Source: an uncultured Blautia sp. (GTDB taxonomy: Bacteria; Bacillota; Clostridia; Lachnospirales; Lachnospiraceae). Taken from it: DNA of 48,574 nucleotides. The stretch lies in assembly GCA_934358405.1 (NCBI GenBank), contig CAKRKL010000003.1:1-48574 (forward strand), written 5' to 3'. Below are positions 1 to 8,598 of this stretch, in pieces (position 1 is the stretch's first letter; the number at the start of each line of letters is the position of its first letter). The notes under the pieces were generated by a model. It ran no database searches. It was not told the origin of the DNA and worked only from the letters and a program-made list of their open reading frames with translations. The translations under genes and the position numbers were made by a program.

Positions 1-71
1 CTGGCAGACGCCCGGGACTTAAAATCCCGTGGGTAGTGATACCCGTACCGGTTCGATTCCGGTCTGCGGCA
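1..71 (+). tRNA. tRNA-Leu (TAA), 5' end cut by window
   Basis: This is the 3' part of a class II tRNA. The anticodon loop reads CTTAAAA with anticodon TAA, followed by a long variable arm typical of tRNA-Leu. The T arm is a 5-bp stem (47-51 with 59-63) around TTCGATT. The acceptor 3' strand is 64-70 with discriminator A at 71; no CCA is encoded. The 5' acceptor and most of the D arm lie outside the window. Confidence 0.9.
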
Positions 72-78
72 TGATTTG

Positions 79-107
79 AAACCCTTGATTTTCAAGGGTT
101 TTTTTGT
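79..107 (+). terminator. Intrinsic terminator of the tRNA-Leu
   Basis: A perfect 10-bp stem (79-88 with 92-101), a 3-nt loop and a T run follow the tRNA directly. Confidence 0.85.
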
Positions 108-180
108 ATATAAATATAGTGAAACGAGAGTGTGTTTGAAAAATTATTCCATCATCTTAATATTGGAGAGGAGAAATATC

Positions 181-807
181 ATGGATACTAACATTAAAAA
201 AAGAAACGAAGTTCTGGCGAATACTGTAATCAAGGGCTTAGAATCCCGCAATATGTCCGGCTATTATGCTAAGGACAAGGAAGCTGCTTTGAAACAGGCA
301 TTAGCGCTTATTACAGAAGGCAGTACAATTGCTATGGGGGGCTGTGTAAGTGCTCATGAGATAGGATTAATCAAAGCACTTGAAAATGGAAATTATAATT
401 ATATTAACCGTGATAATATGACGCCAAGAGAAAGTCTTATGGCAGCGTATGATGCAGATGTATTTCTGTCCAGTGCCAATGCGATTACAAGCGATGGAGT
501 TATGATTAATATTGATGGAAATTCAAATCGCGTATCCTGTATTGCACAAGGACCGAAGAAAGTAGTTTTTATTGTAGGAATGAATAAAGTCTGTTCTGAT
601 CTGGATGCAGCAATGAAACGTGCCAGAAATGTAGCTGCTCCAATAAACGCACAGAGATTTGATATCAAAACGCCATGTAAAGAAACCGGAAAATGTTTTG
701 ACTGCAAATCACCGGATACAATATGCTGTCAGTTCCTGATTACAAGATATTCACGCCATAAAGGAAGAATACATGTAATACTTGTAAATGACACTCTGGG
801 ATTTTAA
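181..807 (+). CDS. LUD domain-containing protein (LutC/DUF162-like)
   Basis: A 208-residue soluble protein with the LUD fold seen in lactate-utilisation proteins. The glycine-rich stretch near residues 45-50 and the segment around residue 115 (ANAITSDGVMINIDG) are typical of the family. The C-terminal part carries a cluster of cysteines (CKETGKCFDCKSPDTICC) that could hold a metal or Fe-S centre; that role is inferred. The start at 181 is chosen because GGAGAGGAG lies 5-13 nt upstream; an in-frame start at 76 would overlap the tRNA terminator. It is a stand-alone gene, so no LutAB partner supports a specific substrate. Copies of a 15-bp sequence, AGTGTGTTTGAAAAA, lie on both sides in opposite orientation (129-143 and 832-846). 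Confidence 0.85.
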   Translation: MDTNIKKRNEVLANTVIKGLESRNMSGYYAKDKEAALKQALALITEGSTIAMGGCVSAHEIGLIKALENGNYNYINRDNMTPRESLMAAYDADVFLSSANAITSDGVMINIDGNSNRVSCIAQGPKKVVFIVGMNKVCSDLDAAMKRARNVAAPINAQRFDIKTPCKETGKCFDCKSPDTICCQFLITRYSRHKGRIHVILVNDTLGF

Positions 808-986
808 GCTATCAGAGCGTGCTCAAAGGCTTTTTTCAAACACACTGGGAGAATTGCTTGTCGAATTATGCTATAAGTTGTCGGACGATTTTTGTTGCAA
901 AATCCTGATATAAAAAGTAGAATAATGACGGAAAGTGTAAAAATATTGAACTGTACGTGGTTAATGCATATCAGGAGGAAGATACA

Positions 987-1286
987 ATGGAAATAACAAC
1001 AAGAATAAATATGCTTCAAAATATTGAGAAAATGGTAAAAGAGCAGGAAAGAGTAGATGAGTCAGATTCTTATATCAGACAGGATAATGAGGATCTGAAA
1101 TATCTGGAAGAAAGATATGAACAGCTTCAGCTTCCGTATACTGTGAAGCGGGTAATTGATGATTATATTGCCTGCATGCAGACAAGGGATGAAAGATATT
1201 CAGATTTGTCTTATGCAGCCGGGATAAGAGATGCCATTAATCTGCTAAAAGGCATGGGAATGGTTGTGCCATGCTTTGGGAAATAA
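987..1286 (+). CDS. Small hypothetical protein, helical
   Basis: A 99-residue, charged, mainly helical protein with no signal peptide or membrane segment. I do not recognise the family. The start at 987 has AGGAGG 7 nt upstream; the upstream in-frame ATG at 957 has no ribosome site. The product is rich in Glu, Lys, Arg and Tyr, with a conserved-looking segment YSDLSYAAGIRDAINLLKGMG near the C-terminus. It lies 37 nt before the phosphatase gene in the same direction, so the two may be cotranscribed. Function is unknown. Confidence 0.7.
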   Translation: MEITTRINMLQNIEKMVKEQERVDESDSYIRQDNEDLKYLEERYEQLQLPYTVKRVIDDYIACMQTRDERYSDLSYAAGIRDAINLLKGMGMVVPCFGK

Positions 1287-1323
1287 AAATGAATTCAGTA
1301 TAACAAAAACGAGGAGTGACATT

Positions 1324-2055
1324 ATGAAATTATTAATTGTTCGCCATGGCGACCCGGATTACACGATAGATTCCCTTACAGAAAAAGGCTGGAAGGAGGT
1401 TGAATATCTTTCTCAGAAGCTTTCCAGGTTGGATGTGAAAGCATTTTATGTATCTCCCCTTGGAAGAGCCAGAGATACTGCAGCGCCAACCTTGAAAAAA
1501 ATGGGAAGAACGGCTCAGGAATGTGAATGGCTTCAGGAATTTCCCTGTCAGATCTGGCGCCCGGATATGAAGGATAAGAAAAAGATAGTCTGGGACTGGC
1601 TGCCGCAGGACTGGATGGCAGATGAACGCTTTTTTCAGTATGATCACTGGTTTGAAAACGAAGCTATGCAGGAGGGCCATGTGAAGGAGATGTACGATCA
1701 TGTGATCTGTGAATTTGATAAGCTTTTGGCAGAGTATGGCTATGAGCGAGATGGACATTATTATAAAGTAAAGGAAGAGAATAATGACACGATTATTTTC
1801 TTCTGCCATTTCGGTCTGGAATGTGTACTTCTTAGTCACTTGCTGAATGTATCTCCTATGGTATTATGGCATGGCTGTGTAGCTGCGCCATCCTCTGTGA
1901 CAACATTGGCAACGGAGGAACGCCGTCAGGGCATTGCTTCTTTTCGCATGAGCTCTTTTGGTGACATTTCTCATCTCTATGCGAATAATGAACCACCGGC
2001 ATTTGCTGCAAGATTCTGTGAGGTTTACAGTAATAAGGACGAGAGACACGATTAA
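1324..2055 (+). CDS. Histidine phosphatase family protein
   Basis: A 243-residue protein of the phosphoglycerate-mutase-like histidine phosphatase superfamily. The N-terminus carries the catalytic RHG motif (LLIVRHGDPDYT, residues 3-14) that holds the phosphohistidine. The conserved second arginine is probably in SPLGRARDTA (about residues 45-54). The second catalytic histidine is in FFCHFG (about residue 160). The start at 1324 follows GAGGAGTG with good spacing. The substrate cannot be read from the sequence; relatives act on sugar phosphates or nucleotides in the cytoplasm. Confidence 0.88.
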   Translation: MKLLIVRHGDPDYTIDSLTEKGWKEVEYLSQKLSRLDVKAFYVSPLGRARDTAAPTLKKMGRTAQECEWLQEFPCQIWRPDMKDKKKIVWDWLPQDWMADERFFQYDHWFENEAMQEGHVKEMYDHVICEFDKLLAEYGYERDGHYYKVKEENNDTIIFFCHFGLECVLLSHLLNVSPMVLWHGCVAAPSSVTTLATEERRQGIASFRMSSFGDISHLYANNEPPAFAARFCEVYSNKDERHD

Positions 2056-2207
2056 GGTAAATTTGCATGCTCCACAAAGCGAAAAAAGTGTGGGGCGAAT
2101 AAGTTTTGCAATCAGTTACGAAATAGTTATATTGATTTTATAAATTTTATAAAATTATTAGAATTTGGACAAATATCTCTCACATTTATGGGTTATGATA
2201 TATACAT

Positions 2208-2229
2208 CTTAAGAGAGAGAACTCTTAAG
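2208..2229. repeat. Inverted repeat upstream of the ABC-class ATPase gene
   Basis: Perfect 8-bp arms CTTAAGAG and CTCTTAAG are separated by 6 nt. It lies 158 nt before the ATPase start and could be a repressor operator or an RNA hairpin. The 331-nt gap at 2056-2386 also holds the hairpin at 2264-2307; I see no further gene there. Confidence 0.6.
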
Positions 2230-2263
2230 AGAAACTCTTTCCTTTCCCTAAAAATGTATAAAT

Positions 2264-2307
2264 AAACCACCGTCTGTTGGCAAGAACGTCGACTGGGCGG
2301 TGGTTTT
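2264..2307 (+). terminator. Terminator-like hairpin in the leader of the ATPase gene
   Basis: A 9-bp stem (AAACCACCG with CGGTGGTTT) encloses a 25-nt loop and is followed by a short T run. It sits between the phosphatase gene and the ATPase gene, 80 nt before the latter, so it could end the upstream transcript or act as an attenuator. Confidence 0.55.
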
Positions 2308-2386
2308 ACGTTGTATAAAAACATATCTGGACAATTTTCCAAAGATTGACTATAGTAAAATATATGCAAAAAAATGGAGGTTATAT

Positions 2387-4117
2387 ATGCAGTCAGCAAT
2401 TCAGCTGCAGGACTTACTTCGTTCTATTAATCGCAGAAGTTATCCTGCCTATAAGTCTTTAAAAGGTGTTTATCAATTTCAGAAATATATATTATCTATT
2501 GATCACGTTCAGGGAGATCCATTTGCGTCTCCATCCCACATCAGTGTAAAGGTTTCCAATAAAGAAGCGGGATTTCCAGCTTCATATTATAAAGACAGCC
2601 TGACAAGAACCACATTGGCAGATTATTTAACACGCCAGTTTGAGCAGCAGGTAAATCGGTATACATTTCGTGCGAAAGGTTCAGGTAAAAGTGGTCTGAT
2701 CTCAGTAACAAGATGTGGGCAGGAGGTTTTGCCGCGAACTGCCTGTGAAATTACAAAGCAGGGAATAACAGCCAGATTTTTTGTAGGATTTCCGGCAAAC
2801 GGACGAACTATTAATGCCGGTGAACTGGAGAAAATTTTCTTTGACTTTCTTCCGGTTTGTGTGGAAAAAGCCTTTTTTTATCGGAACTTAAATGGAAAAG
2901 ACCTGGAAAATACCATATTTCTGGCAGAAGATCAAGAATATATCCGCAAAGAGCTTGAGCGGCGTTCCCTTGCGGCATTTGTAAATGACGGGGCAATTTT
3001 GCCAAGGGAAAGCGGAATTTCCTCCAGACCTATGAAAAATTGTGTAGCCTTTTCTTCTCCAAAAAGCCTGCAGGTGACAATGAAGCTTCCACACAAGGGG
3101 ATGATCACAGGTATGGGAATTCCCAAGGGAATCACATTAATCGTCGGAGGTGGTTATCATGGCAAATCTACTCTTTTAAATGCTTTGGAGCTAGGTGTGT
3201 ACAACCATATTCAGGGAGATGGAAGGGAATATGTGATTACAGATGCTGCTGCTCAGAAGCTGCGCTCTGAGGATGGAAGATTTGTAAAGGATGTAGACAT
3301 TTCTCTGTTTATCAACGATCTTCCAAATAAAAAAAATACCGGTTGTTTTACAACAGAGGACGCCAGCGGAAGTACTTCTCAGGCTGCTGGAATTGTGGAA
3401 GGAATGGAAGCCGGAAGCCATGTTTTTCTTCTGGATGAGGATACTTCAGCAACTAATTTCATGGTACGTGACAGCTTCATGCAGCGTGTAATCAGCAGAG
3501 AAAAGGAGCCCATCACTCCCTTTTTGGAGCGCGCCCGTGATTTATATGATAAAGTCGGGATTTCTACAATACTGGTAGCCGGAAGCTCAGGAGCATTTTT
3601 CCATATTGCAGATACGGTGATTCAGATGGATAACTACAGGCCCGTTGATATCACTGAAAAAGCGCATAGTCTTTGTGCAGAGTATCCTTTAAATGAAAGT
3701 GCGGCAGGTGAATTTTTACTTCCTCATAGCAACCGGGTTATGTCTAAAATGACACCTTCCAAAGATTCAAAAAAGGATTATTATGGCCATTATAAGCCCC
3801 AGGATAAGCCTGAGCGTTTGAAGATAAAGGTGCATGGGCGAGATGGATTTTCAATTGGGAAACAGGAAGTGGATCTGCGTTATATAGAGCAGCTCATTGA
3901 TAGCGAGCAGACACAAACACTTGGGGCGTTGCTGAAATATGCTGTGGAAAAACTGATTGATGGAAAAAGAACTTTGCCTGAAATTGTGGAAATCCTTTGC
4001 GAACATCTGGAAAAAGAAGGAATGTCTTTTCTCGCAGAGGGCTATATTTCATGTGGCTATGCAATGCCACGCAGACAAGAAATTTATGCCTGCTTTAACC
4101 GTTACAGAAGACCATAA
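2387..4117 (+). CDS. Predicted ATPase of the ABC class
   Basis: A 576-residue cytoplasmic protein of the predicted ABC-class ATPase family (COG3044 type). The Walker A motif is unusual but typical of this family: GGGYHGKST at residues 254-262. Walker B is probably HVFLLDEDTSATN (about residues 344-356). The N-terminal 250 residues are family-specific and the C-terminal 130 are helical. Start 2387 is preceded by TGGAGG at 7 nt; the longer in-frame start at 2300 lies inside the leader hairpin. The biological role of this widespread family is not settled. It is transcribed alone behind a structured leader. Confidence 0.85.
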   Translation: MQSAIQLQDLLRSINRRSYPAYKSLKGVYQFQKYILSIDHVQGDPFASPSHISVKVSNKEAGFPASYYKDSLTRTTLADYLTRQFEQQVNRYTFRAKGSGKSGLISVTRCGQEVLPRTACEITKQGITARFFVGFPANGRTINAGELEKIFFDFLPVCVEKAFFYRNLNGKDLENTIFLAEDQEYIRKELERRSLAAFVNDGAILPRESGISSRPMKNCVAFSSPKSLQVTMKLPHKGMITGMGIPKGITLIVGGGYHGKSTLLNALELGVYNHIQGDGREYVITDAAAQKLRSEDGRFVKDVDISLFINDLPNKKNTGCFTTEDASGSTSQAAGIVEGMEAGSHVFLLDEDTSATNFMVRDSFMQRVISREKEPITPFLERARDLYDKVGISTILVAGSSGAFFHIADTVIQMDNYRPVDITEKAHSLCAEYPLNESAAGEFLLPHSNRVMSKMTPSKDSKKDYYGHYKPQDKPERLKIKVHGRDGFSIGKQEVDLRYIEQLIDSEQTQTLGALLKYAVEKLIDGKRTLPEIVEILCEHLEKEGMSFLAEGYISCGYAMPRRQEIYACFNRYRRP

Positions 4118-4286
4118 AATATTCAGAATCTTTTTAAAGTATCTTTCCGGAATTAAGGAGGAAAGTGTATTTGTCGGTAGCTTTTTGTGCAGTTATACGG
4201 TATAATGAAGCTTGGATGAGGAAAACATCGGAACTATAAACAATCCGGTGTTAAAATGAAAATATAAGAAAGGTGGATATAGATTT

Positions 4287-5675
4287 ATGGAACGTCCAAA
4301 TGCATGGCTTTCATATTCCGAGACTGATATGAATCAGCTGGAAGATGTAGCAAAGAAATATCGTCATTTTCTCGATATGGGAAAGACTGAGCGTGAGTGT
4401 ATTACACAGATCGTGAAGGAAGCTGAAGAGGCAGGATATGTTTCTCTGGAAGAAAAGGTAAAAAATGGCGAAGCCCTTAAAGCAGGAGATAAGGTTTATA
4501 CAGCTAGTATGAATAAGATCATTGCTTTGTATCATATAGGAGAGGATGACCTGGCAAATGGTATGAATATTCTTTGCGCACACATTGACTCTCCGAGATT
4601 GGATATCAAGCAGAATCCGTTATATGAGGATACAGATCTTGCTTATCTTGACACCCATTATTATGGTGGAGTGAAGAAATATCAGTGGGTTGCTCTTCCT
4701 ATGGCAATGCACGGTGTAATTGTAAAAAAGGACGGCACTGTTGTGAATGTAACAATCGGTGAGGATGAGGAGGATCCGATCCTTTATATTACAGATCTTC
4801 TTGTTCATCTTGCAGGACAGCAGATGGCAAAGAAGGCTTCCGAGGTAATTGAGGGCGAGCAGCTGGATATTCTTATTGGAAGCCAGCCACTGAAGGATCT
4901 TCCTGACGAGAAGAAAGAGGCTGTAAAGGAGAATGTTCTTCGTATTCTGAACGAGAAATATGGCGTGGAAGAGGAAGATTTCCTTTCTGCAGAGCTCGAG
5001 ATCGTTCCGGCTGGTAAGGCGCGTGACTGTGGTCTTGACCGCAGTATGATCGCAGGCTACGGACAGGACGACAGAGTATGCTCATATACATCTCTTCTGG
5101 CTATTCTTGAGATGGAAGCTCCGAAGCGTACCTGTTGCTGTCTGTTGGTTGATAAAGAAGAGATTGGAAGCGTTGGTGCTACCGGTATGCAGTCTCATTT
5201 CTTTGAGAACAGCGTAGCAGATGTACTGGACGCAATGGGACAGTACTCTGATCTCAGACTGAGAAAGACACTGAAGAATTCCAGCATGCTTTCCTCTGAT
5301 GTAAGTGCTGGCTTCGATCCCACATTTGCAGAAGCATTTGAGAAAAAGAATTCTGCATATCTTGGAAGAGGTATTGTTCTCAATAAGTTCACTGGTTCCC
5401 GCGGAAAAGGCGGCTCTAATGATGCCAACGCAGAATATGTTGCAAGAGTACGCAGAATTTTTGATGACCACAATGTTTTCTTCCAGACTGCAGAGCTTGG
5501 AAAGGTTGATGTAGGCGGCGGCGGAACCATCGCTTATATTGCTGCTCTTTATGGCATGGAAGTAATCGACAGTGGTGTATCTGTTCTCAGCATGCATGCG
5601 CCGTGGGAGGTTACAAGCAAAGCCGACGTATATGAGGCTTACAAGGCTTATAAAGCATTTCTTCTGGATGCGTAA
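4287..5675 (+). CDS. M18 family aminopeptidase (aspartyl aminopeptidase type)
   Basis: A 462-residue metallopeptidase, the usual length for M18. Zinc-binding and catalytic landmarks are visible: CAHIDSPRLD (about 96-105), EEIGSVGATG (about 291-300) and MHAPWEV near the C-terminus. Family members are cytosolic, form large oligomers and remove N-terminal, often acidic, residues from peptides. The start at 4287 has AGGTGG upstream. The gene is single and ends in a strong hairpin at 5694. The 169 nt before it show no clear signal. Confidence 0.93.
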   Translation: MERPNAWLSYSETDMNQLEDVAKKYRHFLDMGKTERECITQIVKEAEEAGYVSLEEKVKNGEALKAGDKVYTASMNKIIALYHIGEDDLANGMNILCAHIDSPRLDIKQNPLYEDTDLAYLDTHYYGGVKKYQWVALPMAMHGVIVKKDGTVVNVTIGEDEEDPILYITDLLVHLAGQQMAKKASEVIEGEQLDILIGSQPLKDLPDEKKEAVKENVLRILNEKYGVEEEDFLSAELEIVPAGKARDCGLDRSMIAGYGQDDRVCSYTSLLAILEMEAPKRTCCCLLVDKEEIGSVGATGMQSHFFENSVADVLDAMGQYSDLRLRKTLKNSSMLSSDVSAGFDPTFAEAFEKKNSAYLGRGIVLNKFTGSRGKGGSNDANAEYVARVRRIFDDHNVFFQTAELGKVDVGGGGTIAYIAALYGMEVIDSGVSVLSMHAPWEVTSKADVYEAYKAYKAFLLDA

Positions 5676-5693
5676 TTAATTTTTGGTAATCTT

Positions 5694-5726
5694 ACCGGGC
5701 GGACCTTATGTCTGCCCGGTATTTTA
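5694..5726 (+). terminator. Terminator after the M18 aminopeptidase
   Basis: ACCGGGC pairs with GCCCGGT, extended by GAC/GTC inside, and is followed by ATTTTA. The next gene's ribosome site begins immediately after. Confidence 0.75.
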
Positions 5727-5739
5727 GGAGATGATCAAT

Positions 5740-6195
5740 ATGACAAAAAAACAGGCACCCGGGGAAACCATCTTGAAGGTGGGAGGTATGCTTCTCCTTT
5801 TTCTTGGGGTAATGCTGGCATTCGGAAGCAGCAATACATTCTCCCTGGTAACAAGAGGAAGTGCTGACAGCGCGGTAATAGAGTATCTTCAGCAGAATAA
5901 TATGACCTATGATCAGTTAATAGCAAGTACAGTCATGGTCCTGGCCGCAGGAATAGCCTATCTGGCCGCAGGAGTAGTGGGGGTAAAGCAGGCGGGAAAT
6001 ATACAGAATGCAGGGATGTGTGTGGGAATGGGAGTTCTTCTGATAGCAGAAGTTATAGCAGAAGTAATCGTTACCATAAATTTTGGCGAATTTGATCCTG
6101 CTTCAGTAATCCGCATGCTCATGTTTCCGGCAATCTACATGGTAGGAGCAGTACTTAACTGGCAGGCGAAGGTCGGAGAAAAGGCTGGAAAATAG
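5740..6195 (+). CDS. Small four-helix membrane protein, unknown
   Basis: A 151-residue protein with four hydrophobic stretches (about 14-35, 65-85, 92-115 and 120-140), so an integral membrane protein. I do not recognise a family. AGGAG at 5726-5730 is directly adjacent to the first ATG at 5731, which is too close; ATG 5740 has correct spacing and is preferred. It starts 14 nt after the aminopeptidase terminator and may be expressed by read-through. Confidence 0.7.
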   Translation: MTKKQAPGETILKVGGMLLLFLGVMLAFGSSNTFSLVTRGSADSAVIEYLQQNNMTYDQLIASTVMVLAAGIAYLAAGVVGVKQAGNIQNAGMCVGMGVLLIAEVIAEVIVTINFGEFDPASVIRMLMFPAIYMVGAVLNWQAKVGEKAGK

Positions 6196-6231
6196 AAACA
6201 AAAAAATAAATAAAAAAATTTAAAAAAGGTG

Positions 6232-6260
6232 TTGACAAAACAGTCAGTATCGTGTAGAAT
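6232..6260 (+). promoter_or_regulatory. Promoter of tRNA-Arg
   Basis: A consensus -35 TTGACA (6232-6237), a 17-bp spacer and -10 TAGAAT (6255-6260), 55 nt before the tRNA. Confidence 0.85.
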
Positions 6261-6315
6261 ACTCATTGTTGCGAGGGAGAAACGCAAGAGCGTAAGAAAC
6301 TCGTAAGAATCAAAT

Positions 6316-6389
6316 GTGTGTTTAGCTCAGCTGGATAGAGCGTTTGGCTACGGACCAAAAGGCCGGGGGTTCGAATCCTCTAACACACG
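6316..6389 (+). tRNA. tRNA-Arg (ACG)
   Basis: A complete cloverleaf. Acceptor GTGTGTT (6316-6322) pairs with AACACAC (6382-6388). The anticodon stem TTTGG/CCAAA encloses the loop CTACGGA with anticodon ACG. The T loop is TTCGAAT and the discriminator is G. No CCA is encoded. ACG is expected to be read as inosine-CG. Confidence 0.96.
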
Positions 6390-6397
6390 TAACTAAG

Positions 6398-6437
6398 AAT
6401 CGGAATCATTGAGAAATCAGTGGTTCCGATTTTTTTG
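6398..6437 (+). terminator. Terminator of tRNA-Arg
   Basis: A 15-bp stem with G-U pairs, closed by a GAAA loop and followed by seven T residues. Confidence 0.88.
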
Positions 6438-6563
6438 TTACTCTTTTTTATGATATATACATGATTGGAAATAAAAACAGGAAAAATCTATAATACATAA
6501 AGAAAATAATTCCATGTTACAATAACTAAAACTTTGATTCTAAGAGAAACTACGGAGGAAGAT

Positions 6564-8447
6564 ATGTGTGGTATCTGTGGATTTACAGGTCGCAGACAAG
6601 ACCAGAAGACAGTCATTGAGAAGATGATGAAATCCATTGAACATAGAGGTCCGGACAGCGAAGGCTCTTTTTTTGGTGGAGAAATTACCCTGGGATTCAG
6701 ACGACTTAGTATTATTGATTTGGAAGACGGGCAGCAGCCTATGGAAAGTGCAGATGGTAATCTGCATATGGTATTCAATGGGGAAATTTATGATTATCAG
6801 GAACTGCGTGAGGAACTGGAAGCAGCGGGAATTACATTTCGAACTCATTCTGATACGGAGGTTCTGGTCAATACCATTCAGCAGTACGGGGAAAAAGCCC
6901 TGGATAAGCTTCGTGGGATGTTTGGCTTTGCAGTATGGAATGAGAAAGAGCAGACCCTGATGCTTGCACGGGATTTCTTTGGGATTAAGCCTGTGTATTA
7001 CGCACAGATTGGAGAACATTTTGTATTTGCATCTGAGATTAAGAGCATTCTTGCATTTCCGGGCTATAAGAGAGAAGTGAATCATCTGGCACTGGAGCAG
7101 TACCTGTCATTTCAGTATTCGCCTTTGGAAGAGACATTCTTTAAAGGAATTTACAAGCTGATGCCAGGGCATATGCTGATTTATAAAGATGGCAAGTATA
7201 AGATTAAGACATACTTTCAGCCGAGATTAACGCCAGGAGTGTCTGCTGAAAAGAGACATGAAAAGAAGCCAGATATGCAGTCCCTCCAAAAACAGTTGGC
7301 AAATGTTCTGGAAGATTCTGTGAAACACCATATGCTCAGCGATGTAGAAGTAGGCGCATTTCTCTCCGGAGGCGTGGATTCCGGCTATCTGGCAGCAGTA
7401 TCAGGGGCAGATCAGGTGTTTACAGTAGGATTTTATGAAGGAAGCCGCTACAATGAAATAAGCAAGGCAGCTGAAGTCGCAAAGAAAGCCGGGCTGAAGC
7501 ACCATGTGAAGATTATCTCCAAGCAGGAATTCTGGGATTCCCTTCCGGATGTAATGTACCATATGGACGAACCACTAGGAGATGCCTCAGCCATTGCCCT
7601 CTATTTTTTATCTGAGGAAGCTGCCAAACATGTGAAAGTGGTACTTTCAGGTGAGGGCGCAGATGAGCTTTTTGGTGGATATAATATTTACAGGGAGCCG
7701 GAATCCCTGAAAGCAGTTTCCTGGATTCCCTTTGGAATCAGAAGGGCAATTGGCAAGATGGCGGTGAAACTTCCGGATATAAAGGGCAGGGATTTCTTAA
7801 TCCGTGCGGGAATGAAGGTAGAAGAACGTTTTATCGGAAATGCCTACATTTACCGTGAAAAAGAGAAAGCACAGATTCTGAAAAACGGTATTACAGGACC
7901 GTCTGCCCAGGAATTTCTGCATCCGTTTTATGAGAAAATAGAAGGCAGATGTCCATTAAGAGACATGGAAAAAATGCAGTCTGTTGATTTGAATTATTGG
8001 CTTCCAGGTGACATTCTCCAAAAAGCTGATAAGATGAGTATGGCTCATTCCCTGGAAGTGCGGGTACCGTTTCTGGATAAGGATGTGTTTGATCTGGCAG
8101 CAGGTATTCCAAAGGAAGCTAAGATTGCAGAAGGAACTACCAAATATATTTTCAGAAAAGCAGTATCCGGCCATATTCCGGAGGAAACAGACAGCAGAAA
8201 AAAACTTGGCTTTCCTATTCCCATCCGCGTGTGGCTGAAACAAGATGACTGGTACCAGATGGTGATGGAAATGTTCACTTCCTGTGAAGCAAAGCAGTTT
8301 TTCCATACAGAGAAGCTGGCAGAACTTCTGAAAGAACACAAAGCAGGAAAGAGAGATAACAGCCGCAAAATCTGGACAGTACTGGCCTTCCTGATTTGGT
8401 ATAAGCAATTTTTTCATGAACCTGCGATTTCTGAAGATTGCTTTTAA
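6564..8447 (+). CDS. asnB: Asparagine synthase (glutamine-hydrolysing)
   Basis: A 627-residue class II amidotransferase that makes asparagine from aspartate, glutamine and ATP. The start at 6564 exposes Cys2 (MCGICGF), the nucleophile of the N-terminal glutaminase; the start is therefore firm, and GGAGGA lies just upstream. The glutaminase domain covers about 1-210 (NGEIYDY, RDFFGIKPVYYA). The synthetase domain has the PP-loop SGGVDSGY and the downstream motif SGEGADELFGGY. Domain order and length are normal for AsnB. The gene is monocistronic between tRNA-Arg and malic enzyme. Confidence 0.95.
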   Translation: MCGICGFTGRRQDQKTVIEKMMKSIEHRGPDSEGSFFGGEITLGFRRLSIIDLEDGQQPMESADGNLHMVFNGEIYDYQELREELEAAGITFRTHSDTEVLVNTIQQYGEKALDKLRGMFGFAVWNEKEQTLMLARDFFGIKPVYYAQIGEHFVFASEIKSILAFPGYKREVNHLALEQYLSFQYSPLEETFFKGIYKLMPGHMLIYKDGKYKIKTYFQPRLTPGVSAEKRHEKKPDMQSLQKQLANVLEDSVKHHMLSDVEVGAFLSGGVDSGYLAAVSGADQVFTVGFYEGSRYNEISKAAEVAKKAGLKHHVKIISKQEFWDSLPDVMYHMDEPLGDASAIALYFLSEEAAKHVKVVLSGEGADELFGGYNIYREPESLKAVSWIPFGIRRAIGKMAVKLPDIKGRDFLIRAGMKVEERFIGNAYIYREKEKAQILKNGITGPSAQEFLHPFYEKIEGRCPLRDMEKMQSVDLNYWLPGDILQKADKMSMAHSLEVRVPFLDKDVFDLAAGIPKEAKIAEGTTKYIFRKAVSGHIPEETDSRKKLGFPIPIRVWLKQDDWYQMVMEMFTSCEAKQFFHTEKLAELLKEHKAGKRDNSRKIWTVLAFLIWYKQFFHEPAISEDCF

Positions 8448-8518
8448 TGAGACATTTATTCATATTTTGAGGTTGTGATTTTGGGCAGTTTCGTATATAC
8501 TTTTCTTGTAGCATAAAA

Positions 8519-8535
8519 CGGATATTTCGTATCCG
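8519..8535 (+). repeat. Small inverted repeat before malic enzyme
   Basis: CGGATA and TATCCG flank a 5-nt loop, 64 nt before the malic enzyme start. It could be a leader hairpin or operator; nothing decides between these. Confidence 0.4.
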
Positions 8536-8598
8536 AGAGGGCTGTATATGATAATTACAGCAGCCTGCAGCAGATTTTTGAGAAGAGGAGATACGGAC

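Noticed and set aside
1..71. tRNA-Leu as attachment site of an integrated element
   Set aside because: No integrase, no direct repeat of the tRNA 3' end and no mobile genes follow it; neighbours are ordinary chromosomal genes.
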